Notes: generated from the letters alone by a model not told the origin. A stretch of DNA of 64,000 nucleotides from Bin5 sp965220715 (GCA_965220715.1 OZ244843.1:3534001-3598000); one strand, 5' to 3'. Shown: positions 26,508 through 34,808, counted from the stretch's first letter. Numbers and translations are program-made.

Positions 26508-27527
26508 ATGTCCCTCATGCCAGTACCGCCAGGGATGAAGATAGCGGCACAAGTGTCGCCGGAAGCGGCTGACGAGGAATTGCAGTTTGTCAAGCAGATG
26601 GGGATTGACTGGGCCGTTTGCTGGACGGACGGCGAACACGCCGGCTATGATTACTACGCCCGCACTAACGATCGTTTCCACAAAGCTGGTATTCAGATCT
26701 ACGGTTTTGGCAACCGGGAGGTTCACAACCAGGACGCGATTGTTCTTGGGCTGGAAAACCGGGATGCCAAGATCGAGGAGTACTTAAGTCACCTAAGAGC
26801 GTTGGGAAAGGCCGGGATTCCCTACACCACGTACGCCCACATGGCGAACGGTATCTGGAGTACGGATCGGGAGCATACTCGGGGGGGCGCGTCGGCGCGG
26901 GGCTTCGACCTGGCGAAGGCCGAAGCGGGGCATTGGGCAGGACAGCTGTACTATTTGCCTCTATCGCACGGTCGAGTCTATTCGCAAGACGAAATCTGGG
27001 ATAACTTCCGCTACTTTGTAGCACATGCCGCGCCGGTGGCCGAGGAAGCAGGTGTTCGAATCGGCATCCACCCTGACGACCCGCCGGAGCCCGAACTTGG
27101 AGGGGTCCCGCGGTGTGTGTTCAGCAGTTTCGACGGCTATCACCGCGCGATGAGCATCGCCGACAGCCCCAATGTTGGCATTTGCTTTTGCATCGGGTGC
27201 TGGTTGGAAGGCGGCGACCTGATGGGCAAAGGGGTAGAGGAGTCGCTACGGGAGTTCGGACAGGACAATAAGCTCTTCAAAATCCATTTTCGAAATGTAG
27301 ACAAGCCACTGCCACACTTTGTCGAAACGTTCGTGGATGACGGCTACTTTGAGATGTACAAGGCAATGCGGGTGTTGGAGCAGACCGGCTTCGACGGTGT
27401 GGTGATCCCTGATCATATTCCGATGATGGCGGACGATCGCCGAATCGGCACGGCATACACAATTGGCTACATGAAGGCGTTGCTGGCACGGGCGCAGGCG
27501 GAAGTGAAGGGACAGGTTCAACAATGA
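26508..27527 (+). CDS. UxuA-family (mannonate dehydratase-like) TIM-barrel enzyme
   Basis: 339 residues from the ATG at 26508, which has GCAGGAGAAAAA upstream; the frame extends back without support. Family blocks are RIGIHPDDPPEPELGGVPR, NVGICFCIGCWLEGG, FKIHFRNVDKP, FVDDGYFEMYKAMR and PDHIPMM followed by AYTIGYMKALL. The His, Cys and Asp residues in these blocks are the metal-binding positions of UxuA mannonate dehydratase, which makes 2-keto-3-deoxygluconate. The length is a little short of UxuA (about 350-390). The four-base overlap with the next gene shows an operon. Mannonate is a likely but unproven substrate. Confidence 0.85.
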   Translation: MSLMPVPPGMKIAAQVSPEAADEELQFVKQMGIDWAVCWTDGEHAGYDYYARTNDRFHKAGIQIYGFGNREVHNQDAIVLGLENRDAKIEEYLSHLRALGKAGIPYTTYAHMANGIWSTDREHTRGGASARGFDLAKAEAGHWAGQLYYLPLSHGRVYSQDEIWDNFRYFVAHAAPVAEEAGVRIGIHPDDPPEPELGGVPRCVFSSFDGYHRAMSIADSPNVGICFCIGCWLEGGDLMGKGVEESLREFGQDNKLFKIHFRNVDKPLPHFVETFVDDGYFEMYKAMRVLEQTGFDGVVIPDHIPMMADDRRIGTAYTIGYMKALLARAQAEVKGQVQQ

Positions 27528-28399
27528 AGACGATAGGAATCCTCAGCCCTGGAGATATGGGCCATACGGTGGGACAGCGGCTGAAATCGAAAGGGCTGCG
27601 GGTGGTGGCCCAACTGGCGGACCGCAGCGCACGTACACGCCAACTCGCGGCAAAGGTCGGGATTGAAGAGGTAAGTTCCTACGAGGTTCTGGTAGAGGAA
27701 GCCGACATAGTATTGTGCATTCTTGTTCCGGCAGAGGCGGAAGCGGCGGCGAGGACAGTGGCGGCCTCTTTGCGCCGAACCGGAGCCGATTTGCTTTATG
27801 CAGATTGCAATGCGATTGCGCCCCAGACCACAAAGAAGATTGGGGAGACGATCACCGATGCCGGAGGGCGCTTTGTGGATGCCTCGATTATTGGGCCGCC
27901 GCCTCGCGGGGAGGGTGCGACCCGACTCTACGCGTCAGGTGTCCACGCAAGGGAATTGGCACAGCTGGAGGACTATGGTCTGGATGTGCCGGTTATCAGC
28001 GACCGCGTCGGCGATGCGTCCGCTATAAAAATGTGCTACGCAGGACTGACAAAGGGGTTGACGGCGCTATGTACAGAACTCTTGGTAGCGGCTGAAGCGC
28101 TGGGCATACGCGAGGCGTTGTTTGAAGAGTACAACATCAGCCAAGGGGCCATGCTCAAGCGGATGGAGGGTGGACTACCAGGAATGCCGCCGAAATCGCG
28201 GCGCTGGGTGGGAGAGATGGAGGAGATCGCGGCGACTATGGCCGGCGTCGGACTGACGGGGAAGTTCCATGAAGGAGCGGCCGACATTTACCGCTTCGTT
28301 GGGGACTCTACACTGGCGGATCGAACTCCGGAGGATCCGGACGCGCCGACTTTAGAGGAGATGCTGCAACTGCTGGTGGGGTCGCTTCCAGTTCGCTGA
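27524..28399 (+). CDS. 6-phosphogluconate/3-hydroxyisobutyrate dehydrogenase-like protein with DUF1932-type C-terminus
   Basis: 291 residues. The Rossmann start is MKTIGILSPGDMGHTVGQRL with a Gly-rich loop, followed by LVEEADIVLCILVPAEAE. The C-terminal helical domain contains DASAIKMCYAGLTKGLTALCTELL with the catalytic-type Lys. This is the beta-hydroxyacid dehydrogenase superfamily, NAD(P)-dependent, and the C-terminus resembles DUF1932. It overlaps the UxuA-like gene by ATGA, suggesting it reduces or oxidises a related hydroxy acid. Its last 79 bases are duplicated at 34730-34808, marking it as a probable integration target. Confidence 0.85.
   Translation: MKTIGILSPGDMGHTVGQRLKSKGLRVVAQLADRSARTRQLAAKVGIEEVSSYEVLVEEADIVLCILVPAEAEAAARTVAASLRRTGADLLYADCNAIAPQTTKKIGETITDAGGRFVDASIIGPPPRGEGATRLYASGVHARELAQLEDYGLDVPVISDRVGDASAIKMCYAGLTKGLTALCTELLVAAEALGIREALFEEYNISQGAMLKRMEGGLPGMPPKSRRWVGEMEEIAATMAGVGLTGKFHEGAADIYRFVGDSTLADRTPEDPDAPTLEEMLQLLVGSLPVR
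28321..28399 (+). repeat. direct repeat A: 3' end of the dehydrogenase gene (putative att site)
   Basis: The last 79 bases of the DUF1932-type gene recur in the same orientation at 34730-34808. The final 45 bases, through the stop codon, are identical. The upstream 34 bases differ at 7 positions, mostly at synonymous sites. This is what is expected when an element integrates at the 3' end of a protein gene. Confidence 0.85.
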
Positions 28400-28641
28400 C
28401 GCGCACAACGCGCCGATTTCCGCCGATATAGCCCACACAATGTCCGTAGAGTCCAATCACTCCTCTACCGCTCCGGACCCGATTGCGCTGTTTGACCCCA
28501 ATGGCACGCATGAAGACCATCGCTTCGGCTTCCTCATCCACAGCATATTGGCAACAGTTTGTAACCTTAGAGATTGTATAGGAGAGATTGACCATGAAGA
28601 GAGAAAGGTTGAGCGATTATGCCTCTCAGAATGTGCGCTCA

Positions 28642-29427
28642 TCAACGTAACCGAGCGCGAATCGCCACGCTCACCTGTTCTACAAAGACCACTATAAGAA
28701 GGACGACCACAGTCAGGGTGGCAACTTTATCATATTGGAAGGAGCGGATATAGAGTTGGATGTAAAAGCCGATGCCCCCTGCGCCAACGAGACCCAAGAT
28801 CAACGAATCGCGGAAGTTCAACTCGAACCGGAAGAGCGTATCACGGGCCAGATCGGGGGCCACCTGAGTCAACACGGCAAAGCGTACTCGTTGCCACCAG
28901 GTAGCCCCTACGCTGTCGAGAGCCTCTACCGGGCCGCGTCGGGCGTTCTCAAATGCCTCAGCATAGAACTTACCCAACATGCCAGTTGAGTGAACGGCAA
29001 CTGCCAGCACACCAGGGAAAGGCCCCAATCCCACTGTACTGACGAAGATCAACGCCAATAGAATCATGGGAATCGCACGCAGGATACTCAACAGCCACCT
29101 TATCGGTTGATGCACCCAAACTGGGGTCAGATTGGCAGCCGCCAGTACGCTCAAAAAGAAAGAGGCTACGGCGCTTAACATCGTGCCCAACAGAGCAATC
29201 TGCACAGTTTCCCCTGTGGCTTGAAGCACTGTCGCGGCTACCTTTATGTCTGGCGGCACCATGCGGCTAAAGAATTCGGCCATGCGCGGCAACCCGATAA
29301 CGAGCTTGCCAAAGGCAAAGTCAGAGCCACGCCAGGACCAAGCAACTAGAGCGATGAAGAACAGGATACCGGCTGTGCGCAGCAAGCTTTTGCGTAATGA
29401 GGGGCGCGGGTATTCAAGTGTTGTCAC
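28642..29427 (-). CDS. phnE: PhnE-type ABC transporter permease
   Basis: 261 residues from a GTG at 29427 that overlaps the stop of the ATPase gene by four bases; another GTG at 29460 is possible. About six membrane segments are visible, with the permease cytoplasmic loop EALDSVGATWWQRVRFAVLTQVAPD (the EAA-like region) and the final GLVGAGGIGFYIQLYIRSFQYDK, typical of PhnE and the phosphonate/phosphite family. It is the last gene of a minus-strand operon and is convergent with the dehydrogenase. The family transports phosphonates, phosphite or related oxyanions, but no C-P lyase or phosphite dehydrogenase gene is nearby. Confidence 0.88.
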   Translation of the reverse strand: MTTLEYPRPSLRKSLLRTAGILFFIALVAWSWRGSDFAFGKLVIGLPRMAEFFSRMVPPDIKVAATVLQATGETVQIALLGTMLSAVASFFLSVLAAANLTPVWVHQPIRWLLSILRAIPMILLALIFVSTVGLGPFPGVLAVAVHSTGMLGKFYAEAFENARRGPVEALDSVGATWWQRVRFAVLTQVAPDLARDTLFRFELNFRDSLILGLVGAGGIGFYIQLYIRSFQYDKVATLTVVVLLIVVFVEQVSVAIRARLR

Positions 29428-30365
29428 AGCGTTACTTGGGCGAAAGAGGGAGCAACGCACTGTTGTCTAGTGGATGTTGGCTTGCCAACAGGTTGGGTGT
29501 CCATGTTGACCTCGCGACCATAGATGGCCTGAATCGCGGCATCATTGAAGCGTGTAGACTGCTCGTCGTAAACAATACAACCAGCGCGCAGACCAATGAT
29601 GCGGTCAGCATAGCGTTGGGCGAGAAGCGGTTGATGCAGGCTCATGATCAGTGTCGCATTGCGGCGTTGGCTCACGTTCGAAAGCAGGCCAAGTACATCG
29701 TCGGCCAGGGCAGGGTCCAGATTGCTGACTGGCTCATCGGCCAGGATGATCTCGGCTTCTTGAGCCAAAACGCGAGCCACGCCCACGCGCTGCTGTTGAC
29801 CACCGCTTAACGTATCTACGCGCTGGCTGGTATGGGACAGCAGGTCGACTTCGGCAATGGCCTCCATCGCTGTGATTTTGTCCATTTCTGAAAACCAGCC
29901 CAATAGACTCCTCAGCGGGTTCACAAGCCCCAGTCTGCCCCATAGTACATTCTGGAAGACTGTCGCTCGCTCGATCAGGCTGAAATCCTGAAAAACGAAC
30001 CCCACCTGCCGACGCACGGCACGTGTCCAATAGTCACGATGCCGCTGTACAGAATCCAGATTCATCCGATTGCCAAGAATATTCACTTGTCCGCTGTTGG
30101 GTTGAACATAGCCATTCAGCAGTCGCAGCAGCGTTGTTTTGCCCGCACCACTTGGACCAATAAGCGCAACGCGTTCCTCACGTGCAATGGTCAACTGGTC
30201 AATATTCAGCACAAGCGGTTTATCGACCACGTATTGCACCGCTATATTGCGTAGTGCAATGACCGGGTTGCTGTTGTCTCTTGGTGACAGATAGTCTGCT
30301 CGCCTGTTTGGGTACTGTACGTATGGTTTATGGCCGTTTACAATTTGGTTGGTCGTCATAGCCAT
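29424..30365 (-). CDS. phnC: PhnC-type ABC transporter ATP-binding protein
   Basis: About 313 residues from an ATG at 30365 with AAGGGA upstream. Walker A is LIGPSGAGKTTLLRLLNG, the Q-loop is FVFQDFSLIERATVFQNVL, the signature is LSGGQQQRVGVARVLAQ and Walker B is IILADEPVSNLDP, followed by the H-loop region LIMSLHQP. The line ERATVFQNVLWGRLG is characteristic of PhnC. A non-conserved N-terminal extension of about 35 residues and a C-terminal tail of about 30 are longer than usual. It lies between phnD and phnE in one transcription unit. Confidence 0.92.
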   Translation of the reverse strand: MAMTTNQIVNGHKPYVQYPNRRADYLSPRDNSNPVIALRNIAVQYVVDKPLVLNIDQLTIAREERVALIGPSGAGKTTLLRLLNGYVQPNSGQVNILGNRMNLDSVQRHRDYWTRAVRRQVGFVFQDFSLIERATVFQNVLWGRLGLVNPLRSLLGWFSEMDKITAMEAIAEVDLLSHTSQRVDTLSGGQQQRVGVARVLAQEAEIILADEPVSNLDPALADDVLGLLSNVSQRRNATLIMSLHQPLLAQRYADRIIGLRAGCIVYDEQSTRFNDAAIQAIYGREVNMDTQPVGKPTSTRQQCVAPSFAQVTL

Positions 30366-30376
30366 CTCCAATCCCT

Positions 30377-31291
30377 TTATTCAATGAACCCATAAAGCCG
30401 AGCCACCTCCTCAACCGAGGTGTAGTCCTCATGCGTCGCTTCCACATACCCATCCGGGCTGTAGACATATTTCAAGAGATGCTTATAGTCTGGCTCGTTA
30501 AGTTTGAGCATGACCTGCTTAAACGCCTCGACGCGGCTGGGGTCCAGCCCTGGGCGCGCAAGCACTACGTGGGACGGAATCGGGTCGGTCTCAGCGATCC
30601 AGGTGAGTTCTTCGAGTTGATCAGGCGCTACCAGCAACTCGGCATACTGACTGGCGCCAGCGGCGTCGACAAACCCATTGATGACGGCCTGAAGTGATTG
30701 TTGATAGCCGCCCGCGAAATAGACGTTGCTGAAAAAGCTCTGGGGATCTTCATCCCGCGCCAGGTGTCCAGCCTGCACAAATAAGTCCAGCGGATAGAGG
30801 TAGCCTGATTCGGAAATGGGATCGGCAAAAGCGATGCTCTTGCCTCTCAAGTCTTCCAGCGTTTCTATGCCGCTATCCTTGCGGACAAAGATGCGACCGG
30901 TGTAGACAGGGCTACCGCGATAGACTTCCGCCAGAATGACCTCGGCGCCCGTCTGGTCATGTGCTAGCACATAGGGCAGCGCACCCATAAATGAAATGTC
31001 GGCATCTCCGTTGCGCAGCGCCTCGACCGCCGCCGCATGATCCTGGGTGACGAATCCTTTAACAGGAATAGCAAGCTCATCCGAAAGATAGGCCGTGATT
31101 TGGTCAAGATCACCGAGGAGCTTTTCTGGATTTTCCTGGGGAATAAAGGCTAAAATTAATTCGTTTCTGGCTTCAGAATCTGCCGATTCGTCTGGGGCTG
31201 GTAACGCCACGTCCTCTAATTGCGCAGGGCTGCAAGCGGCTACTGTGGCCGCAAACAGCAATAGTAACAGAAAGTAAGTTGTCGGTTTCAT
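30377..31291 (-). CDS. phnD: PhnD-type periplasmic substrate-binding lipoprotein
   Basis: 304 residues with a lipoprotein signal peptide ending FAATVAACSPAQ (lipid Cys at residue 20). The mature part follows the PhnD/phosphonate-binding pattern: ILAFIPQENPEKLLGDL, FVTQDHAAAVEALRNGDADISFMGALPY and SIAFADPISESGYLYPL, where PhnD proteins have the SxSG phosphate loop, and YFAGGYQQSLQAVINGFVDAAG. The binding loop reads ADPISESGY, close to the family. The ligand is not certain. It is 12 bases upstream of the PhnC-type gene and follows the di-heme gene. Confidence 0.88.
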   Translation of the reverse strand: MKPTTYFLLLLLFAATVAACSPAQLEDVALPAPDESADSEARNELILAFIPQENPEKLLGDLDQITAYLSDELAIPVKGFVTQDHAAAVEALRNGDADISFMGALPYVLAHDQTGAEVILAEVYRGSPVYTGRIFVRKDSGIETLEDLRGKSIAFADPISESGYLYPLDLFVQAGHLARDEDPQSFFSNVYFAGGYQQSLQAVINGFVDAAGASQYAELLVAPDQLEELTWIAETDPIPSHVVLARPGLDPSRVEAFKQVMLKLNEPDYKHLLKYVYSPDGYVEATHEDYTSVEEVARLYGFIE

Positions 31292-31306
31292 CGGTTCCGT
31301 TCCTCC

Positions 31307-33241
31307 TTACTTAAAGCGCGGCCCGTATTCGTCTGCCAGTTCCTTGTATTCTTTATTCAGTTTGGTGGCCAGATCCCAATTTTCATCTTCGATGGCCAGC
31401 TTGATCTCGTCTAGCTTGTCGGCAATTTCATAGGCATGTGGAATCACGTAACGGTCGGTCGCGGCACTGGCATCAAGGCGCAGGTCAGGTGCAACTGTCT
31501 CAATCAGCAAGATGGCGTGATAGGTGTCCCGATTCGGAATGAGGGTATCCAGGGTACTCATAAAGGTGGAGAGTTCCCCCCAATCCAGCGCAAAACGAGT
31601 CTTCTCCTCATCAAATAACTCCCATGGTGTATCGGCTCCACCCACCGCTTCCAAATAGGCCGTCAGATCGGCTTTGTTTTGCGAAGACAGGCCCAGGTCG
31701 AAGCCGCCGTCAAACCAATTCACAACGTCGGCCAGCGTCGCTAGCGAACCATCGTGCATGTAGGGCGCGGTCTGCGCAACGTTGATCAATGTAGGAGTAT
31801 CAAAAGCACTGTCGCGCGCGAATTCGCTGGACGGATTGCCTGAACCGATGTCGTGGGAGAGACGATCGATGAAGTTGGCGCTGGCAATATGGCAGGTGCG
31901 GCAAGACCGACCGCCCATACCGTCATACGGCGTGTTGAAGAGGACTTCCCCGCGCAACGCTGCTGCGGGCGCGTTTTCATTCAGCGTGCCATCCTTGTTT
32001 AGCAGTGAGTTAGGTTGCCAGTCAAACTCTAACATGTAGGTCACCAGCGCATCAAGCATGAAGGGCGTAGGCTCCTCACCTGCAAACTCGTTGACAATGA
32101 CGTTGCGGGTGAAGTTGCGCAAGCTGCCAAAGCGACCGTCACGGCCATAGGGGCCCGTAAAGCGAATGCCGCGCAGGCTGGGGATATCGAGCGAGTCTCC
32201 GCGTTGGTCGTTGAAGATTGGATTAAAGAATCCGCCATCTACATCCGCCGCGCCGGGTTGATGGCTCACGCCAGGGATAAAGAAATCCTTGTTGATATCG
32301 CTACGGTTATGGCAGGTAGAACAGGCGATGCCCATGCTGCGCGCCGGCTCTCCAAAGATGGCTGGGGAATCGAATAGCATATCCCCGTAGGCCACTAATG
32401 GTAGATTCGTCTCCTCAAAACCACGTTCCTCAAAATTGAGCGCCAACAGTGGCAAGGGGTCCTGGTCATTCAGGTTCGTGCCGGGCGGCAACCAGGGGGA
32501 GATATTGATAGTTTCTGCCATCTTTGTGGCTGGTATCGGCGCCAGGGTGGCAGGCACTGCCGAGCCAGCGGCCTCAAAGTTGTCTATGAGATATGTCCCA
32601 ATCACCTGCCGCGCGGCGTTGAATTTGGCTGGATCGGATGCCGTACCGCCGATACCAGAGATCCCCGCATGACCAACGCTGCTGGCCAGCTCGAGCCAGG
32701 CAAGCCCCAATTGCTTGGTCGCCTCCGGATCAATCTGTGAGACGAAGTCTTGGAATGCTCGATAGATGCGCTGCGCTTGCTGTACATCTTCAGTTGCTGC
32801 GCCGGGTTGCGCTAACTTGGCTTCAGCTTCATTAAGAAAATAACGGGTTAATTGAGAGATGGCTCGCGTCGACACGACATAGAACTGCGCCTTATCTTGA
32901 TTGTCGATAGCGGTCTGAATCGCGGCAGCATGATCAATACCTTCAACTGTAGAAGCAGGGTCGAGTGCCTGATAGGCAGAGTCCAGGATTCCCGCAAACT
33001 CCGGCTCGCTCACCGTCTTATATTCTTCGTCAATCAATGCCCAGTTGGTAGGCTTCAAATTGGCGTAGAAGAGGCTACGCAAATAAGAGGCCGGAGCCGG
33101 ATGCCAAGGTTCCTCTGGAACAATGTGTGCCTGACTAGAAAGGGGTATACCTAAGCCTGGCAGCAAGAACAACAGCATGAATAGCCAACGTCGCCTCTTT
33201 CCCCAGGATTTTTGTTTGCCCTCTTGTTTTTCTTCGATCAT
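31307..33241 (-). CDS. di-heme cytochrome c peroxidase / MauG-like protein with long N-terminal domain
   Basis: 644 residues. After a signal peptide (WLFMLLFLLPGLGIPLSSQAH) comes an uncharacterised, largely helical region of about 250 residues. Then two CxxCH haem motifs appear, CSTCH at 307-311 and CRTCH at 447-451, with the intervening FTGPYGRDGRFGSLRNFTRN segment and APYMHDGSLATLADVV as in bacterial di-haem peroxidases and MauG. The N-terminal domain is much longer than in plain peroxidases (about 330-390 residues in all). It is secreted or periplasmic. It is the first gene of the operon with phnD, phnC and phnE, 15 bases upstream, an unusual pairing. Confidence 0.9.
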   Translation of the reverse strand: MIEEKQEGKQKSWGKRRRWLFMLLFLLPGLGIPLSSQAHIVPEEPWHPAPASYLRSLFYANLKPTNWALIDEEYKTVSEPEFAGILDSAYQALDPASTVEGIDHAAAIQTAIDNQDKAQFYVVSTRAISQLTRYFLNEAEAKLAQPGAATEDVQQAQRIYRAFQDFVSQIDPEATKQLGLAWLELASSVGHAGISGIGGTASDPAKFNAARQVIGTYLIDNFEAAGSAVPATLAPIPATKMAETINISPWLPPGTNLNDQDPLPLLALNFEERGFEETNLPLVAYGDMLFDSPAIFGEPARSMGIACSTCHNRSDINKDFFIPGVSHQPGAADVDGGFFNPIFNDQRGDSLDIPSLRGIRFTGPYGRDGRFGSLRNFTRNVIVNEFAGEEPTPFMLDALVTYMLEFDWQPNSLLNKDGTLNENAPAAALRGEVLFNTPYDGMGGRSCRTCHIASANFIDRLSHDIGSGNPSSEFARDSAFDTPTLINVAQTAPYMHDGSLATLADVVNWFDGGFDLGLSSQNKADLTAYLEAVGGADTPWELFDEEKTRFALDWGELSTFMSTLDTLIPNRDTYHAILLIETVAPDLRLDASAATDRYVIPHAYEIADKLDEIKLAIEDENWDLATKLNKEYKELADEYGPRFK

Positions 33242-33429
33242 GTCAACCTCGCCTATGACGATTGGGGCTGCACCTGGATGATCTCAGCGACTTTATGACC
33301 GACAATTTGACGCGTAGTATTAGTCGTGGGGTGTGCAAACGTATTTCTCAAAGGTAGAGGTGTAAGATGTCAGCACATCTCTATAGGTTTCTATCAATAA
33401 AATTGAAAGACTTGTAAAAATACATTTCC

Positions 33430-33469
33430 CATAACATATAATTTAGTTTAAGCTAAATTATATGTTATG
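33430..33469. repeat. perfect 17-bp inverted repeat with TTTAAG loop
   Basis: Arms CATAACATATAATTTAG (33430-33446) and its exact reverse complement (33453-33469) flank a six-base TTTAAG. There is no T-run, so it is not an ordinary terminator. It lies about 190 bases before the di-heme gene start and could be an operator for a dimeric regulator or a recombination site. Confidence 0.9.
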
Positions 33470-33500
33470 CAAACGCAACTGTCAAATTAGCGTAACGAAA

Positions 33501-33572
33501 AGGGTCTGTCCCAGATTTTTGGTGGACGTTGTCTGAATCAGGATTTACAGGATTTGCGGATTTTCAGGATTG
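33501..33572. repeat. dispersed intergenic repeat 2, copy 1
   Basis: The stretch with CTGTCCCAGATTTTTGG, GTTGTCTGAATCAGGAT and the alternating GGATTTACAGGATTT... words recurs, diverged, at 42551-42624 (CTATCCCAGATTCTTGG, GTTGTTTGAATCAGGAT). It resembles a short non-autonomous element or the end of a decayed insertion sequence. Confidence 0.75.
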
Positions 33573-34036
33573 CAGGCGACCGATCGATTCTTGTTCAGCG
33601 GATCCTTTTCGCTTTGGTTTAAAGGGCAGTTCGCAGAGGGACAACAATATGGGATACACCCAACGAAAAGGGTGTGATTCAGAATGGGGGTGAGTTTCTG
33701 TCTACCTCTGGGCAACTACACTGGATTCTGCGACCTGTTAGTCTGTTCACCCCTCAATCTGGTGCGCACGCTAACGGACAAAACAGTTTGCTCTGGTAAT
33801 CGGAAGCTATTGCACAAGTGACTAGGGGGCGATGCAGTTTGGGGCGAAATGCAAGAGCGAGTGGACTTTCGACAAAGCTCTGCTCAACTCGACGTGAATC
33901 GAGTTGATAACGAACCTTTACATTCGTGACTGGGTGGGTTGATATATTATCGATCTTTTTCCTGGCGTATTTTTCTGCCTTCTCTTATTTCTCAAGTGGG
34001 CGAAAAATACGCCGATTGTCGCATAAAACGCCACCA

Positions 34037-34162
34037 TCACACGTTATTGACTGTGTCAAAACCCAAGGACGCAGCCAACGGGTCGATGACAAAAACGCCC
34101 ACTGATACGCCAGCAGCAATTCCCAGACACATGTTAAAGGCCAGCTTCATGTTTGTGTTCAT
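34037..34162 (-). CDS. 41-residue hydrophobic peptide, coupled to the Cys-rich gene
   Basis: The peptide starts MNTNMKLAFNMCLGIAAGVS and continues VGVFVIDPLA to end FDTVNNV. It has one Gly/Ala/Val-rich membrane-type segment (about residues 11-33) and one Cys. The ATG overlaps the stop of the upstream gene in ATGA, and that gene's own end provides GAGGAGGAGCT as an excellent ribosome site. The coupling and the strong site argue that this short frame is translated. No family is recognised. Candidate roles are an immunity-type or partner membrane peptide for the Cys-rich protein, which is speculation. Confidence 0.65.
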   Translation of the reverse strand: MNTNMKLAFNMCLGIAAGVSVGVFVIDPLAASLGFDTVNNV

Positions 34163-34719
34163 AGCTCCTCCTCGAAAATGGGCATGAAGGTTACGTTATC
34201 AACCGCTGCACTCCAGCAATAGGGCTTGCATTCTCGTCTCCGTTCACCACAAGGGTCGGTATCGTAACAAATCCGTTGTTTCAAAACTGTTTTACAAACC
34301 TCCGTCGCTGCAGGTGCGGCAGCAGCACCGCAAATACCGGCAGCGGCACTTCCACCAACACGACCGCAAGCTGCCCCTGCTACCCCGCTTGCCGCGCCAC
34401 CAGCAACTATCGTGCAAACCCTCTCCGGATCCCAACATGTTCCAGGAATGCTTTTGGGATAGCATCTCCACATACAGGTTTCATATTTGGCGAGAGATGG
34501 TACAGGGTGAGGCGGCGTAGGACCCTGTTCCAGAGCGCCTCCCCCACCAGCGCCACCGACTTCGAGATACACCAGCAGAAAGTTACTGAACACAGAACCA
34601 ACTATGGCCTGCGCTTTCTGCTCACATGCGCCGCTGATGTATCGAGGTAGCACATATTCAGTTAACCATGGCGTCTCATCGTCCGTGATGATAGGTGCGT
34701 CGGAGGCCTGTACGGGCAC
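34159..34719 (-). CDS. Cys-rich Gly/Ala protein of unknown function
   Basis: 186 residues from a GTG at 34719; the open frame runs back to 34827, but that part is antisense of the duplicated dehydrogenase 3' end, so the start is uncertain. After a mixed N-terminus come a hydrophobic segment (AIVGSVFSNFLLVYLEV), a Gly/Pro linker, and a C-terminal region with most of the 12 cysteines around a Gly/Ala-zipper (CTIVAGGAASGVAGAACGRV, SAAAGICGAAAAP) and CYDTDPCGERRRECKPYC. This layout is loosely like disulphide-rich bacteriocin precursors such as halocin C8, but I would not assign that. It overlaps the 41-residue peptide gene in ATGA and lies inside the candidate island. Confidence 0.55.
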   Translation of the reverse strand: MPVQASDAPIITDDETPWLTEYVLPRYISGACEQKAQAIVGSVFSNFLLVYLEVGGAGGGGALEQGPTPPHPVPSLAKYETCMWRCYPKSIPGTCWDPERVCTIVAGGAASGVAGAACGRVGGSAAAGICGAAAAPAATEVCKTVLKQRICYDTDPCGERRRECKPYCWSAAVDNVTFMPIFEEEL

Positions 34720-34729
34720 GGAAAGCGAA

Positions 34730-34808
34730 TCGCACTCCAGAGGATCCAGACCTGCCGACGTTGGAGGAGATGCTGCAACTGCTGGTGGGGTCGCTTCCAG
34801 TTCGCTGA
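34730..34808 (+). repeat. direct repeat B: displaced copy of the dehydrogenase 3' end
   Basis: Reads in frame as NRTPEDPDLP, then TLEEMLQLLVGSLPVR and stop, the same C-terminus as the DUF1932-type gene except for one or two residues. The remainder of that gene is absent here. With copy A at 28321-28399 it brackets about 6.4 kb. Confidence 0.85.

Larger units (their letters stand above)
33242..34036. other. AT-rich intergenic region inside the candidate island
   Basis: About 800 bases with no convincing gene. It holds a 17-bp perfect inverted repeat (33430-33469), a dispersed repeat copy (33501-33572) and a word AACGAAAAGGGT that occurs twice (about 33494 and 33662). It is more AT-rich than the rest of the window by eye. 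Confidence 0.6.

Noticed and set aside
28308..28595. A minus-strand frame of 95 residues through the end of the dehydrogenase gene
   Set aside because: Most of it is antisense to a real gene or in the intergenic part; no start signal was seen.
33939..34187. An 82-residue plus-strand frame
   Set aside because: It is antisense to the 41-residue peptide gene and has no ribosome site or family; the minus-strand reading has strong signals.
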